Below are positions 42,578-50,354 of a DNA stretch of 56,951 nt, in pieces. Positions within the stretch are counted from its first letter, which is position 1, and each line of letters begins with the position of its first letter. The stretch spans positions 1 to 56,951 of the forward strand of contig CAYVUR010000002.1 of the NCBI GenBank assembly GCA_964455185.1, read 5' to 3'. The notes under the pieces were generated by a model, which saw only the letters and a program-made list of their open reading frames with translations, was not told the origin of the DNA and did not search any database. A program made the position numbers and the translations under genes. The DNA comes from CAISTG01 sp964455185 (GTDB lineage: Bacteria > Patescibacteriota > Patescibacteriia > 2-01-FULL-39-33).

Positions 42578-42868
42578 ATGGCAAGAAGTTTAAAAAAAGG
42601 CCCTTATGTCGATCCAAAACTTTTAAAGAAAATTTCTAAAGTTAAAAAGGGCGATAAAATTGTTATAAAAACTTGGTCTAGAAATTCTACAATTACTCCA
42701 GAAATGGTTGGTTTAACTTTTGGTGTTCATAATGGAAAAGAGCATATACCAGTTTTTATAGTTGAAAATATGGTCGGCCATAAATTAGGAGAGTTTGCTC
42801 CTACAAGAAAATTTATTAAGCATGGAGGTAAAATGCAAAAAGCTATTGATCAAGCTAATAAAAAATAA
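42578..42868 (+). CDS. rpsS: 30S ribosomal protein S19
   Basis: 30S head protein. MARSLKKGPYVDPKLLKKI, IKTWSRNSTITPEMVGLTF, VHNGKEHIPVFIVENMVGHK and LGEFAPTRKFIKHGG are textbook S19 motifs. 96 aa. It lies 15 nt after rplB and 21 nt before rplV, in standard order. Confidence 0.97.
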   Translation: MARSLKKGPYVDPKLLKKISKVKKGDKIVIKTWSRNSTITPEMVGLTFGVHNGKEHIPVFIVENMVGHKLGEFAPTRKFIKHGGKMQKAIDQANKK

Positions 42869-42889
42869 ATCTAGTTAATTTTTATAAAT

Positions 42890-43420
42890 ATGGAAATTAG
42901 AGCTAAGGGAAAAAATATTAGAATGAGTCCTAGAAAGATCCGCCTAGTATCAGGTTTGATTAAAGGTTTAACCGTGGATCAAGCAAGAACTCAATTAGAA
43001 TTCAATAAAAGAATAGCTTCTAAAGTATTAATTAAATTACTTGATTCAGCCGTTGCTAATGCCGTAGAAAATTTTGGAGCTGATAAATCTAATTTATTAG
43101 TAAAATCAGTAATTGTTAATGGTGGAACAACTTTAAAACGTTGGATGCCACGGGCTCATGGTAGGGCTACTCCGATTAGAAAAAGAACTTCTCATGTAAT
43201 TTTAACTTTATCTGAAATAGTTGAAAGTGGTAAACTTATTAAAAAGACTAAAACTGATGATAAAAGTGATTTAATTAAAGTTGGTTCGACTGAATTTGAT
43301 GAATTACAAGATATTTCTTCTGATAAAAGTTCTGTTAAGAAAGAAAATAAAAAATCAACAGCAGTTTCAACTAAAGGTTTTGCTAGTAAGATTTTAAATA
43401 GAAAAACAGGAAGTAAGTAA
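42890..43420 (+). CDS. rplV: 50S ribosomal protein L22, long C-terminal tail
   Basis: Exit-tunnel protein. NIRMSPRKIRLVSGLIKG, the middle VANAVENFGADKSNLLVKS and the loop region WMPRAHGRATPIRKRTSH are clear. The family normally ends near residue 112; here a tail of about 60 residues rich in Lys, Asp and Ser follows (176 aa in all). In normal order between rpsS and rpsC. Confidence 0.95.
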   Translation: MEIRAKGKNIRMSPRKIRLVSGLIKGLTVDQARTQLEFNKRIASKVLIKLLDSAVANAVENFGADKSNLLVKSVIVNGGTTLKRWMPRAHGRATPIRKRTSHVILTLSEIVESGKLIKKTKTDDKSDLIKVGSTEFDELQDISSDKSSVKKENKKSTAVSTKGFASKILNRKTGSK

Positions 43421-43432
43421 GAATAATAATAT

Positions 43433-44104
43433 ATGGGTCAGAAAGTAAACGCCAAAGTATTCAGATTAAAGGTTAATAAAACTTGGGATTCTAAATGGTA
43501 TGCTGGACAGGATTTTCCTGAATATCTGAAACAAGACGTATCAATTAGAAAGTTTATCTTTAAGAAATTTAAAAACATGGGAATTTCTAAGATTGATATT
43601 GAAAGATCAGCTGGTGGAATTAATATTAATATTCATACATCTCGACCAGGAATTATTATTGGACGCGGTGGTTCTGGAGCTGAGGACTTAAAAAAAGAGA
43701 TTCATAATAAATTTCTTAAAGATTCTTTTAGTCGCAAAAAAGGAATTAAAAATATTAATATTAATATTATAGAATTAACTAACCCTAATTTAGATGCCTC
43801 AATAATTTTGCAATCAATTGCTTCTGATATTGAAAAAAGAATTCCTTTTCGTCGTTGTGTTAAACAAGCAATTGGCAGAGCTGAAAAAGCAGGAGCTAAA
43901 GGTGTTAAAATTATTGTTTCGGGACGTTTAGATGGAGCAGAAATCGCTAGAAGAGAATTATTTTTATCAGGAAAAGTTCCATTGCATACTTTACGTGCCG
44001 ATATTGATTATGCTAGAGGCGTAGCTAATACTATTTATGGAACTATTGGTATTAAAGTTTGGCTTTATAAAGGAGAAATTTTTGCTAAAGAAAATAAACA
44101 ATAA
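43433..44104 (+). CDS. rpsC: 30S ribosomal protein S3
   Basis: Protein at the mRNA entry channel. KH domain with GININIHTSRPGIIIGRGGS, then the C-terminal domain with RIPFRRCVKQAIGRAEKAG, VSGRLDGAEIARRE and GTIGIKVWLYKGE. 223 aa, normal. Near-universal start MGQKVN supports ATG 43433. Confidence 0.97.
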   Translation: MGQKVNAKVFRLKVNKTWDSKWYAGQDFPEYLKQDVSIRKFIFKKFKNMGISKIDIERSAGGININIHTSRPGIIIGRGGSGAEDLKKEIHNKFLKDSFSRKKGIKNININIIELTNPNLDASIILQSIASDIEKRIPFRRCVKQAIGRAEKAGAKGVKIIVSGRLDGAEIARRELFLSGKVPLHTLRADIDYARGVANTIYGTIGIKVWLYKGEIFAKENKQ

Positions 44105-44128
44105 ATTTGATATTTGATTTTTAAATAT

Positions 44129-44542
44129 ATGTTGATGCCTAAAAAGTTAAAAAGAAGAAAACAGCATCGCCCAGATGTTAGAAATAAAGGTAAAGCTACC
44201 AGTGGAGATTATGTGGCTTTTGGGAGTTTTGGACTTAAAGCTATGACTTCTGGCTGGATTACTGCTCAACAATTAGAATCAGCGAGACGTGTTATTGCTA
44301 AATTTGTAAAAAAAGGTGGTAAAGTTTGGATTAGAATTTTTCCATATAACCCTATAACTACGAAAGGTAGTCAAACTACTATGGGTGGAGGTAAAGGAGT
44401 TCCGGAATCATATGTGGCTGCTATTAGAGCTGGTAAAATTATTTTTGAAATTGATGGAATTGCTGAAGCACAGGCTAAAGAAGCTCTTACTTTAGCTGGT
44501 TATAAACTTCCTATTAAAACTCAAGTAGTAATAAAGCAATAA
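44129..44542 (+). CDS. rplP: 50S ribosomal protein L16
   Basis: Protein close to the A-site tRNA elbow. ATG 44129 gives MLMPKKLKRRKQHRPDV, which matches the family's MLMPKR start. A TTG further upstream (44114) would add five unlikely residues. AFGSFGLKAMTSGWITAQQLE, RIFPYNPITTKG and MGGGKGVPESYVAAIRAGK follow. 137 aa. It lies 24 nt after rpsC and 10 nt before rpmC. Confidence 0.96.
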   Translation: MLMPKKLKRRKQHRPDVRNKGKATSGDYVAFGSFGLKAMTSGWITAQQLESARRVIAKFVKKGGKVWIRIFPYNPITTKGSQTTMGGGKGVPESYVAAIRAGKIIFEIDGIAEAQAKEALTLAGYKLPIKTQVVIKQ

Positions 44543-44552
44543 TTTTAAAGAT

Positions 44553-44741
44553 ATGCAGATAAAAGAATTAAGATTAAAAGAATTAGAAGAATTGAAACAA
44601 TTGCTTAAAGATACTCGCAAAAAGTTAGATGATTTAAAATTTAAATCTAAACAAGGTCAACTTAAAAATATTAGAGAATTACGTTTTACTAAAAAAGATA
44701 TTGCTAGAATAATGACAGTTTTAAGAGAAAAAAATAAATAA
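44553..44741 (+). CDS. rpmC: 50S ribosomal protein L29
   Basis: A 62-aa two-helix protein near the tunnel exit. ELRLKELEELKQLLKDTRKK followed by LKFKSKQGQLKNIRELRFTK and DIARIMTVLREK fits the L29 consensus (LRFQxATGQLENxxRIRxVRRDIARIxTVL). Position between rplP and rpsQ is standard. Confidence 0.93.
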   Translation: MQIKELRLKELEELKQLLKDTRKKLDDLKFKSKQGQLKNIRELRFTKKDIARIMTVLREKNK

Positions 44742-44774
44742 TTATATTGTCTAACAGATTGATAAATTAAAAAT

Positions 44775-45023
44775 ATGGCAGAAATAAAGAAAAAAAATCT
44801 CAGAAAGTTTAAGGGTGAAGTGGTTTCAGATAAAATGTCTAAAACTATAGTGGTTAGAGTAGATCGTTTTAGAATGCATCCTAAATATCAAAAAAGATAT
44901 CGTATTAGTCGTAAATATAAAGTTCATGATGAAAAAGGTCAATTTAAAATTGGTGATATAGTAGAGTTTGTTGAGTGTCGACCCCTAAGTAAAGATAAGA
45001 GGTGGAGAGTTATTTATAAATAA
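44775..45023 (+). CDS. rpsQ: 30S ribosomal protein S17
   Basis: Primary 16S rRNA-binding protein. KGEVVSDKMSKTIVVRVDRF, HPKYQKRYRISRKYKVHDE and IGDIVEFVECRPLSKDKRWR are the usual blocks. 82 aa. Start ATG 44775 within aaaatATG. Confidence 0.96.
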   Translation: MAEIKKKNLRKFKGEVVSDKMSKTIVVRVDRFRMHPKYQKRYRISRKYKVHDEKGQFKIGDIVEFVECRPLSKDKRWRVIYK

Positions 45024-45053
45024 TTTATCTTTACAATTTTATAAATTAAAAAT

Positions 45054-45422
45054 ATGATTCAATTAAGATCAATAGTAAAATCAGCAGATAACACAGGAGC
45101 CAAAAGATTGGCAGTATTTAGAGTTTGGGGAGGTTACCGTAAGCGCTATGCAAGAATTGGAGATATTGTATCTATGTCAGTAAAAGAAGCTGTGCCCCAT
45201 TCAAGTGTTAAAAAAGGCGATATTGTTCATGGTGTAGTTGTTAGAACTAAAAAAGAAATTAGGCGACCTGATGGATCTTATATTCGATTTGATGATAATG
45301 CTGTAGTTTTAATTGATGCTAAAAAAGAAATGAGAGGCACTCGTATTTTTGGACCAGTAGCTAGAGAATTAAGAAATTTAGGTTATCAAAAAATTATTTC
45401 TTTAGCTCCGGAAGTATTATAA
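45054..45422 (+). CDS. rplN: 50S ribosomal protein L14
   Basis: Protein at the subunit interface. MIQLRSIVKSADNTGAKRLA, SVKEAVPHSSVKKGDIVHGV, VVRTKKEIRRPDGSYIRFDD and GTRIFGPVARELR are near-consensus. 122 aa, exactly standard. First gene of the spc portion, continuous with the S10 genes. Confidence 0.97.
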   Translation: MIQLRSIVKSADNTGAKRLAVFRVWGGYRKRYARIGDIVSMSVKEAVPHSSVKKGDIVHGVVVRTKKEIRRPDGSYIRFDDNAVVLIDAKKEMRGTRIFGPVARELRNLGYQKIISLAPEVL

Positions 45423-45443
45423 TAATCAAAAAGTTTAAATAAT

Positions 45444-45749
45444 ATGAAAATTAAGAGTGGAGACAAAGTAATAATGCTTTCTGGTAAAGATAAGGGTAAA
45501 ACAGGAAAAGTTTTACAAGTTTTTACTAAAGAATTAAAGGTTGTTGTTGAAGGTTTAAATTTAGCTATTAAACATCAACGTGCTAGAAAACAAGAAGAGA
45601 AGGGGCAAAGAATTCAATTTCCTACTGCTGTCCCTGTTTCTAAAGTAGCTTTAATTTGTCCTAAATGCGGTAAAGGGGTTAGAGTTAGATATAAAATTGA
45701 AGCAAATAAAAAATATCGTATTTGTTCTAAATGTAAAGAAATTGTCTAG
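45444..45749 (+). CDS. rplX: 50S ribosomal protein L24
   Basis: Assembly-initiating large-subunit protein. KOW motif GDKVIMLSGKDKGKTGKVLQ, then VEGLNLAIKHQRARKQEEKG. The C-terminus has two CxxC pairs (CPKCGKGVRVRYK and ICSKCKEI), the zinc-binding form. 101 aa. Confidence 0.96.
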   Translation: MKIKSGDKVIMLSGKDKGKTGKVLQVFTKELKVVVEGLNLAIKHQRARKQEEKGQRIQFPTAVPVSKVALICPKCGKGVRVRYKIEANKKYRICSKCKEIV

Positions 45750-45759
45750 ATAAAAAAAT

Positions 45760-46317
45760 ATGAAATCCAGATTTTATAAAAAATATAAAGAAGAAGTCAT
45801 ACCTAAATTAAAAGAGGAACTGGGAATTAAAAATGTTATGGCAGTTCCTAAAATTGAGAAGGTAGTTATTAATGTTGGTATTAATTCTCGTAATACTGAT
45901 AGCAATTTATTGGAAAATGTTGAGAGTACTTTGGAAAGAATTAGTGGACAAAAACCAATCCGTACTAAAGCTAAAAAAGCTATTTCTGCTTTCAAGGTTA
46001 AAGAGAATATGGTAGTAGGAGTTGCTGTTACTATTCGTGGCGATAGAATGTATGATTTTTTAGATAAATTAGTTAATATATCCTTGCCTAGAATACGTGA
46101 TTTTCGTGGTATTCCTGAAAAAAGTGTTGATAAACAAGGAAATTTAACTATTGGATTTAAGGAACATATTGTTTTTCCAGAAATTAAACCTGATGAAATC
46201 GATCGGATTCATGGTTTGCAAGTAATTATTACTACTAATGCAAAAGCTAGAGAAAAAGGATTGGTTTTATTCAGTTTATTAGGTTTTCCTTTTCAAAAAA
46301 AATTACAAAAGAAATAA
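45760..46317 (+). CDS. rplE: 50S ribosomal protein L5
   Basis: 5S rRNA-binding protein of the central protuberance. YKEEVIPKLKEELGIKNVMA, VPKIEKVVINVGI, ISGQKPIRTKAKKAISAFKV and LPRIRDFRGI are diagnostic. 185 aa. Standard order between rplX and rpsN. Confidence 0.97.
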   Translation: MKSRFYKKYKEEVIPKLKEELGIKNVMAVPKIEKVVINVGINSRNTDSNLLENVESTLERISGQKPIRTKAKKAISAFKVKENMVVGVAVTIRGDRMYDFLDKLVNISLPRIRDFRGIPEKSVDKQGNLTIGFKEHIVFPEIKPDEIDRIHGLQVIITTNAKAREKGLVLFSLLGFPFQKKLQKK

Positions 46318-46341
46318 TTATATATAAAGAGATAAGATAAT

Positions 46342-46527
46342 ATGGCTACAGAAGCACAAATTGCTAAATCCAAGAAAACTCCTAAGTTTTCCACTAGAAA
46401 AGTAAACCGTTGTTGGCGTTGCGGTAGAAGACATGGTTACATAAGAGATTTTAAATTGTGTCGAATTTGTTTCCGTGAATTAGCAACTAGTGGTCAAATT
46501 CCGGGAATTTCTAAGTCTTCTTGGTAG
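46342..46527 (+). CDS. rpsN: 30S ribosomal protein S14, zinc-binding type
   Basis: A 61-aa short (type Z) S14 of the 30S head. The zinc ligands are Cys24, Cys27, Cys40 and Cys43 (CWRCGRRHGYIRDFKLC then RICFRELA), and the C-terminus IPGISKSSW is conserved. Position between rplE and rpsH is standard. Confidence 0.96.
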   Translation: MATEAQIAKSKKTPKFSTRKVNRCWRCGRRHGYIRDFKLCRICFRELATSGQIPGISKSSW

Positions 46528-46566
46528 TTAGTAATTAAGAATTAAGGAAGTTAAACAAATTAGTAT

Positions 46567-46965
46567 ATGACAGACCCAATAGCAGACATGCTTACTAGAA
46601 TTAGAAACGCTGCCAAAGTTAAAAAGGCAGAGGTTTTTATTCCTTTTTCAAAAATAAAATTAGAAATCGCTAAAATACTTAAGCGAGAAGGTTTTATTTC
46701 TGATTTTGAAGAAATTAAAAAAGATAATGAGCATAAATTTGGCGGTTTAAATTTAATTTTAAAATATGAAGATGGAAATTCAGTTATTAATGGTATTAGA
46801 AAAATTTCCAAACCAGGTCGCCGTGTTTATGTAACTAAAGAAAAATTACCTGTGGTAGTCAATAATTATGGTATTGCTATTATTTCTACCTCTGCAGGAA
46901 TTATGACTAATAAACAGGCTAAAAAAGCTGGTTTAGGAGGAGAAGTTATTTGTGAAATTTATTAA
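46567..46965 (+). CDS. rpsH: 30S ribosomal protein S8
   Basis: Central-domain 16S rRNA-binding protein; in enteric bacteria it represses the spc operon. DPIADMLTRIRNAAKVKK, SKIKLEIAKILKREGFI, RKISKPGRRVYVTKEKLP and the C-terminal AKKAGLGGEVICEIY are clear. 132 aa. Start context tatATG; no SD. Confidence 0.97.
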   Translation: MTDPIADMLTRIRNAAKVKKAEVFIPFSKIKLEIAKILKREGFISDFEEIKKDNEHKFGGLNLILKYEDGNSVINGIRKISKPGRRVYVTKEKLPVVVNNYGIAIISTSAGIMTNKQAKKAGLGGEVICEIY

Positions 46966-46992
46966 AATATTTAGATAAAGATTTTATAAAAT

Positions 46993-47538
46993 ATGTCCAG
47001 AATAGGAAAAAATCCCATCGTTATCCCTAGCGGGGTCGAGGTAAAAATAGAAAATGGAATAATTGAAGTAAAAGGACCTAAAGGAGTATTGACTCAAGTC
47101 ATACATCCTTTGGTTAAAATTGAAAAAATAGAGAATTCGATTATAATAAAAATTCAAAATGAATCTGATCGTTTACAAAAAGCTTTATGGGGACTTTTTG
47201 GAAGTTTGATTAAAAATATGATAATTGGAGTTACTAATGGATTTGTTAAAAAATTAGAAATTAATGGTGTTGGAATGAAAGCTAGTATCTCAGGAAAAAA
47301 ATTAATTCTTAATGTAGGTTTTTCTCATCCAGTTGAATTTACTATTCCCCAAAATATTGAAATTACAGTTGATGGAAATGTAATTACAGTTTCAGGTATA
47401 GATAAACAATTAGTTGGCGAAACTGCTGCGCAAATTAGAAAAATAAAGAAGGTTGAACCTTATAAAGGTAAAGGTATTAAATATGTGGGAGAACAATTTA
47501 TAAGAAAAGCAGGAAAAGCCGCAGTTAAAGGTAAATAA
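46993..47538 (+). CDS. rplF: 50S ribosomal protein L6
   Basis: Protein near the sarcin-ricin loop. MSRIGKNPIVIPSGVEVKI, VKGPKGVLTQ, NMIIGVTNGFVKKLEINGVG and the C-terminal EPYKGKGIKYVGEQFIRKAG are typical. 181 aa. Followed 10 nt later by rplR. Confidence 0.97.
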   Translation: MSRIGKNPIVIPSGVEVKIENGIIEVKGPKGVLTQVIHPLVKIEKIENSIIIKIQNESDRLQKALWGLFGSLIKNMIIGVTNGFVKKLEINGVGMKASISGKKLILNVGFSHPVEFTIPQNIEITVDGNVITVSGIDKQLVGETAAQIRKIKKVEPYKGKGIKYVGEQFIRKAGKAAVKGK

Positions 47539-47548
47539 TTGAAATGTT

Positions 47549-47902
47549 ATGAATAAAGAAAAACAGAAAAAACAAAAGAAAGAAAGACGTCATAATCGTG
47601 TTAGAGCTAAAATAAGTGGTACAGAAAAAAGACCGAGACTTTCTGTTTATCGTAGTATTTCTCATATCTATGCTCAATTAATTAATGATGAAAAAGGAAT
47701 AACTTTAGTTAGCGCTAAAGATTCTGAAATTAAAGCTGGAAAAAATAAAATTGAGCAGGCTTTTGAGGTAGGAAAATTAATTGCTACAAAAGCTAAAAAT
47801 AAAGGTATTTTTGAAGCCGTTTTTGATCGAGGAGCTTTTCGTTATCATGGTCGAGTAAAAGCTTTAGCTGAAGGCGCTAGAGAAGCAGGATTAAAGATTT
47901 AA
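47549..47902 (+). CDS. rplR: 50S ribosomal protein L18
   Basis: 5S rRNA-binding protein. RVRAKISGTEKRPRLSVYRS, HIYAQLINDEKGITLVSAK, and FDRGAFRYHGRVKALAEGAR followed by EAGLKI are consensus blocks. 117 aa. One of the two ribosomal starts here not preceded by AT (gttATG). Confidence 0.97.
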   Translation: MNKEKQKKQKKERRHNRVRAKISGTEKRPRLSVYRSISHIYAQLINDEKGITLVSAKDSEIKAGKNKIEQAFEVGKLIATKAKNKGIFEAVFDRGAFRYHGRVKALAEGAREAGLKI

Positions 47903-47915
47903 TATAATTTAGAAT

Positions 47916-48473
47916 ATGACTGCCAAAGATAAAAAAAGAAATTTTAAAGGCGCTCCTAAAAGAGAGCAACCTGAATTTGAACAAAATATAGTCGAAGTTT
48001 CCAGAGTAACACGTGTTATGGCTGGAGGCAAACGTTTAAGTTTTCGAGCTTGTGTAGTAGTGGGTGATCATAAAGGGCGAGTTGGTTTGGGAGTAGCTAA
48101 AGCTAAAGATGTGCCAATGGCTGTACAAAAAGCGGTTAAGCGAGCTGAGAAAAATCTAATTAAAGTTGGATTACGCGAAGGCACTATTACTCATGAAGTT
48201 AAAGCTAAATTTGGTTCAGCTAGAATTCTTTTGAAACCAGCCCCAGTTGGTACAGGTATTATTTCTGGAGGAGCAGTTCGTGTAGTTTTAGAATTAGCTG
48301 GAATTGAAAATATTGTTTCTAAAATATTTGGTACTAATAATAAAATTAATAATATTAAAGCAACTCTTAAAGCTTTATCTTCTTTAAAGAAATCAAAGTT
48401 TTCTAAAAAAGAATTAAAAAATGAAGAAAAAAAAGAAAAAGTAGCTATTAAAGAAAATAAAAAAGAAAAATAA
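47916..48473 (+). CDS. rpsE: 30S ribosomal protein S5
   Basis: Protein of the mRNA entry channel, involved in fidelity. The core RVTRVMAGGKRLSFRACVVV then GDHKGRVGLGVAKAKDVPMA, and the C-terminal APVGTGIISGGAVRVVLELAG, are intact. 185 aa with a lysine/glutamate-rich tail. rpmD (L30), which normally follows rpsE, is missing; the next gene is rplO after 33 nt. Confidence 0.96.
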   Translation: MTAKDKKRNFKGAPKREQPEFEQNIVEVSRVTRVMAGGKRLSFRACVVVGDHKGRVGLGVAKAKDVPMAVQKAVKRAEKNLIKVGLREGTITHEVKAKFGSARILLKPAPVGTGIISGGAVRVVLELAGIENIVSKIFGTNNKINNIKATLKALSSLKKSKFSKKELKNEEKKEKVAIKENKKEK

Positions 48474-48506
48474 AGATTATTTAATATTTAGATATTAGAT
48501 ATAAAT

Positions 48507-48944
48507 ATGTCTGTTAATTTATCAAATATTGCTCCAGCAAAAGGAGCAACTAAAAAACGCAAAGAAGTTGGTCGTGGAGGAAAACGCGGCACTTATTCGG
48601 GTCGTGGTATGAAGGGTCAACGTTCTAGAAGCGGTGTTTCTGGTTTAAAGGTTTTAGGTTTACGCCAAATGCTTTTATCAACTCCTAAAGTACGTGGTTT
48701 CAAATCTATTCATCCTAAACTTTATGCAATTAATATCTCTTTATTAGAGAAATATTTTAATGATGGAGAAATAGTTGATTATAAAAAATTAGTACAAAAG
48801 AAATTAATTGAAAAAAGAAATAAAAAATATAAAATATTAGGTTCTGGAAAGCTTACTAAAAAACTTACAGTTTTCGCCGATAAATTTTCTGCTAGTGCTA
48901 AATCTGCCATTGAATCAGCTGGCGGTAAAGCAGAAATTAAATAA
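48507..48944 (+). CDS. rplO: 50S ribosomal protein L15
   Basis: Late-assembling 23S-binding protein. NIAPAKGATKKRKEVGRGG, GKRGTYSGRGMKGQRSRSG and FKSIHPKLYAINISLLEKYF are recognisable. 145 aa. It directly follows rpsE because rpmD is absent. Confidence 0.95.
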   Translation: MSVNLSNIAPAKGATKKRKEVGRGGKRGTYSGRGMKGQRSRSGVSGLKVLGLRQMLLSTPKVRGFKSIHPKLYAINISLLEKYFNDGEIVDYKKLVQKKLIEKRNKKYKILGSGKLTKKLTVFADKFSASAKSAIESAGGKAEIK

Positions 48945-48983
48945 TTTTTTTAAAAAGACTTTTTAGTCTTTGATTTTAAAAGT

Positions 48984-50264
48984 ATGTTTGAAAAATTTTT
49001 TCAAATTTGGAAATTGAAAGACTTAAGAAATAATATATTATTTGTTTTGTTAATGTTAGCTATTGCTAGAATAGCTTCTCATATTCCTTTACCGGGAGTA
49101 GATGTGATAGGATTAAAGAAATTTTTTGCTAGTAATCAAATTCTTGGTTTGATGAATATTTTTTCTGGCGGTGGCATGGAAAATTTTTCTGTGGTTATGT
49201 TAGGAGTTGCTCCTTATATTACTGCTTCAATTATTTTTCAATTACTTACCATGGTTATTCCTTCATTAGAAGAATTGTCTAAAGAAGGCGAGTATGGTCG
49301 TAATAAAATAAATATGTGGACTAGATGGTTAACAGTTCCTTTGGCTTTTATTCAAGCTCTTAGTATGATTACTTTGTTAAGACAGTCTCCAGGTTCAAAT
49401 TCTCTTTTTATTGGATTTACTCAGTGGCATTTAATAATTGCTTTAGTAAGCATTACTGCTGGTACTATTTTTATGATGTGGATTGGAGAATTAATTTCTG
49501 AGAAAAAAATTGGTAATGGTATTTCTTTGTTAATTTTTGCTGGAATTGTTTCTAGATTACCATCAACAATTGGTAAAACTATCTCAACTTATAATCAATC
49601 CGATATTATTAATATGTTAATTTTTGGAGTAATTGCTGTTGCGACTATAGCTCTGGTAGTTTTTATAACTGAAGGTCAACGTAATATACCTGTTTCTTAT
49701 GCTAGACAAATACGTGGTAGTCGTATGATTGGAGGAACTTCTTCACACTTACCAATTAGAGTTAATCAAGCTGGAGTTATTCCTATAATTTTTGCTATTT
49801 CTATTATTCTAATACCACCAACAATAGCTCAACTTTTTGTTAAGGCTTCAACTCCTTGGATTGCTTCTGGAGCTCAGTGGATTATTCGTGTTTTTGCTAA
49901 TCAATTGTTTTATGGAATTTCTTATTTTTTGTTAGTAGTAGCTTTTACTTATTTTTATACTGCAGTAATTTTTCATCCTGACCAAATTGCTGAAAATTTA
50001 CAAAAACAAGGTGGTTTTATTCCTGGAATTAGACCAGGAAAATCAACTGCTGATTATTTACAGGAGATTGTGGTACGTATAGTTTTGCCAGGAGCTTTAT
50101 TTTTAGGTATTATTGCTATTCTTCCTTTAATTACAGCTCAACTTACTGGAACTCGATCTTTAGCTATTGGTGGAACTTCTTTATTAATCGTAGTTTCGGT
50201 GGTTATTGAAACAGTTAATCAAATCAATGCTCAATTAGCTATGAGAGATTATGATGAAATTTAA
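48984..50264 (+). CDS. secY: preprotein translocase subunit SecY
   Basis: Pore of the Sec translocon, through which the signal-peptide-bearing surface proteins of this window must pass. About ten membrane helices. ARIASHIPLPGVDV, NIFSGGGMENFSVVMLGVAP and YITASIIFQLLTM at the N-terminus, EGQRNIPVSYARQIRGSRM in the cytosolic C4/C5 region and PGIRPGKSTADYL are diagnostic. 426 aa, normal. Last gene before the terminator closing the S10-spc cluster. Confidence 0.97.
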   Translation: MFEKFFQIWKLKDLRNNILFVLLMLAIARIASHIPLPGVDVIGLKKFFASNQILGLMNIFSGGGMENFSVVMLGVAPYITASIIFQLLTMVIPSLEELSKEGEYGRNKINMWTRWLTVPLAFIQALSMITLLRQSPGSNSLFIGFTQWHLIIALVSITAGTIFMMWIGELISEKKIGNGISLLIFAGIVSRLPSTIGKTISTYNQSDIINMLIFGVIAVATIALVVFITEGQRNIPVSYARQIRGSRMIGGTSSHLPIRVNQAGVIPIIFAISIILIPPTIAQLFVKASTPWIASGAQWIIRVFANQLFYGISYFLLVVAFTYFYTAVIFHPDQIAENLQKQGGFIPGIRPGKSTADYLQEIVVRIVLPGALFLGIIAILPLITAQLTGTRSLAIGGTSLLIVVSVVIETVNQINAQLAMRDYDEI

Positions 50265-50276
50265 TTTATTATAAAT

Positions 50277-50302
50277 AAAAGGAGCGCTAAAACGCTCCTT
50301 TT
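50277..50302 (+). terminator. intrinsic terminator after secY
   Basis: AAAAGGAGCG / CGCTCCTTTT (50277-50286 with 50293-50302), six-nt loop; it looks bidirectional. Confidence 0.85.
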
Positions 50303-50306
50303 AATA

Positions 50307-50334
50307 TTGAAAAAAATAATCTAAAATATATAAA
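50307..50334 (+). promoter_or_regulatory. putative promoter of adk
   Basis: TTGAAA (50307-50312) and TATAAA (50329-50334), 16-bp spacer, just past the secY terminator and 20 bp before the adk ATG. Confidence 0.5.
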
Positions 50335-50354
50335 TAAAATTAAAATTTAAAATT

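Noticed and set aside
44114..44128. TTG 44114 as the start of L16
   Set aside because: The family begins MLMPK; ATG 44129 gives exactly that.
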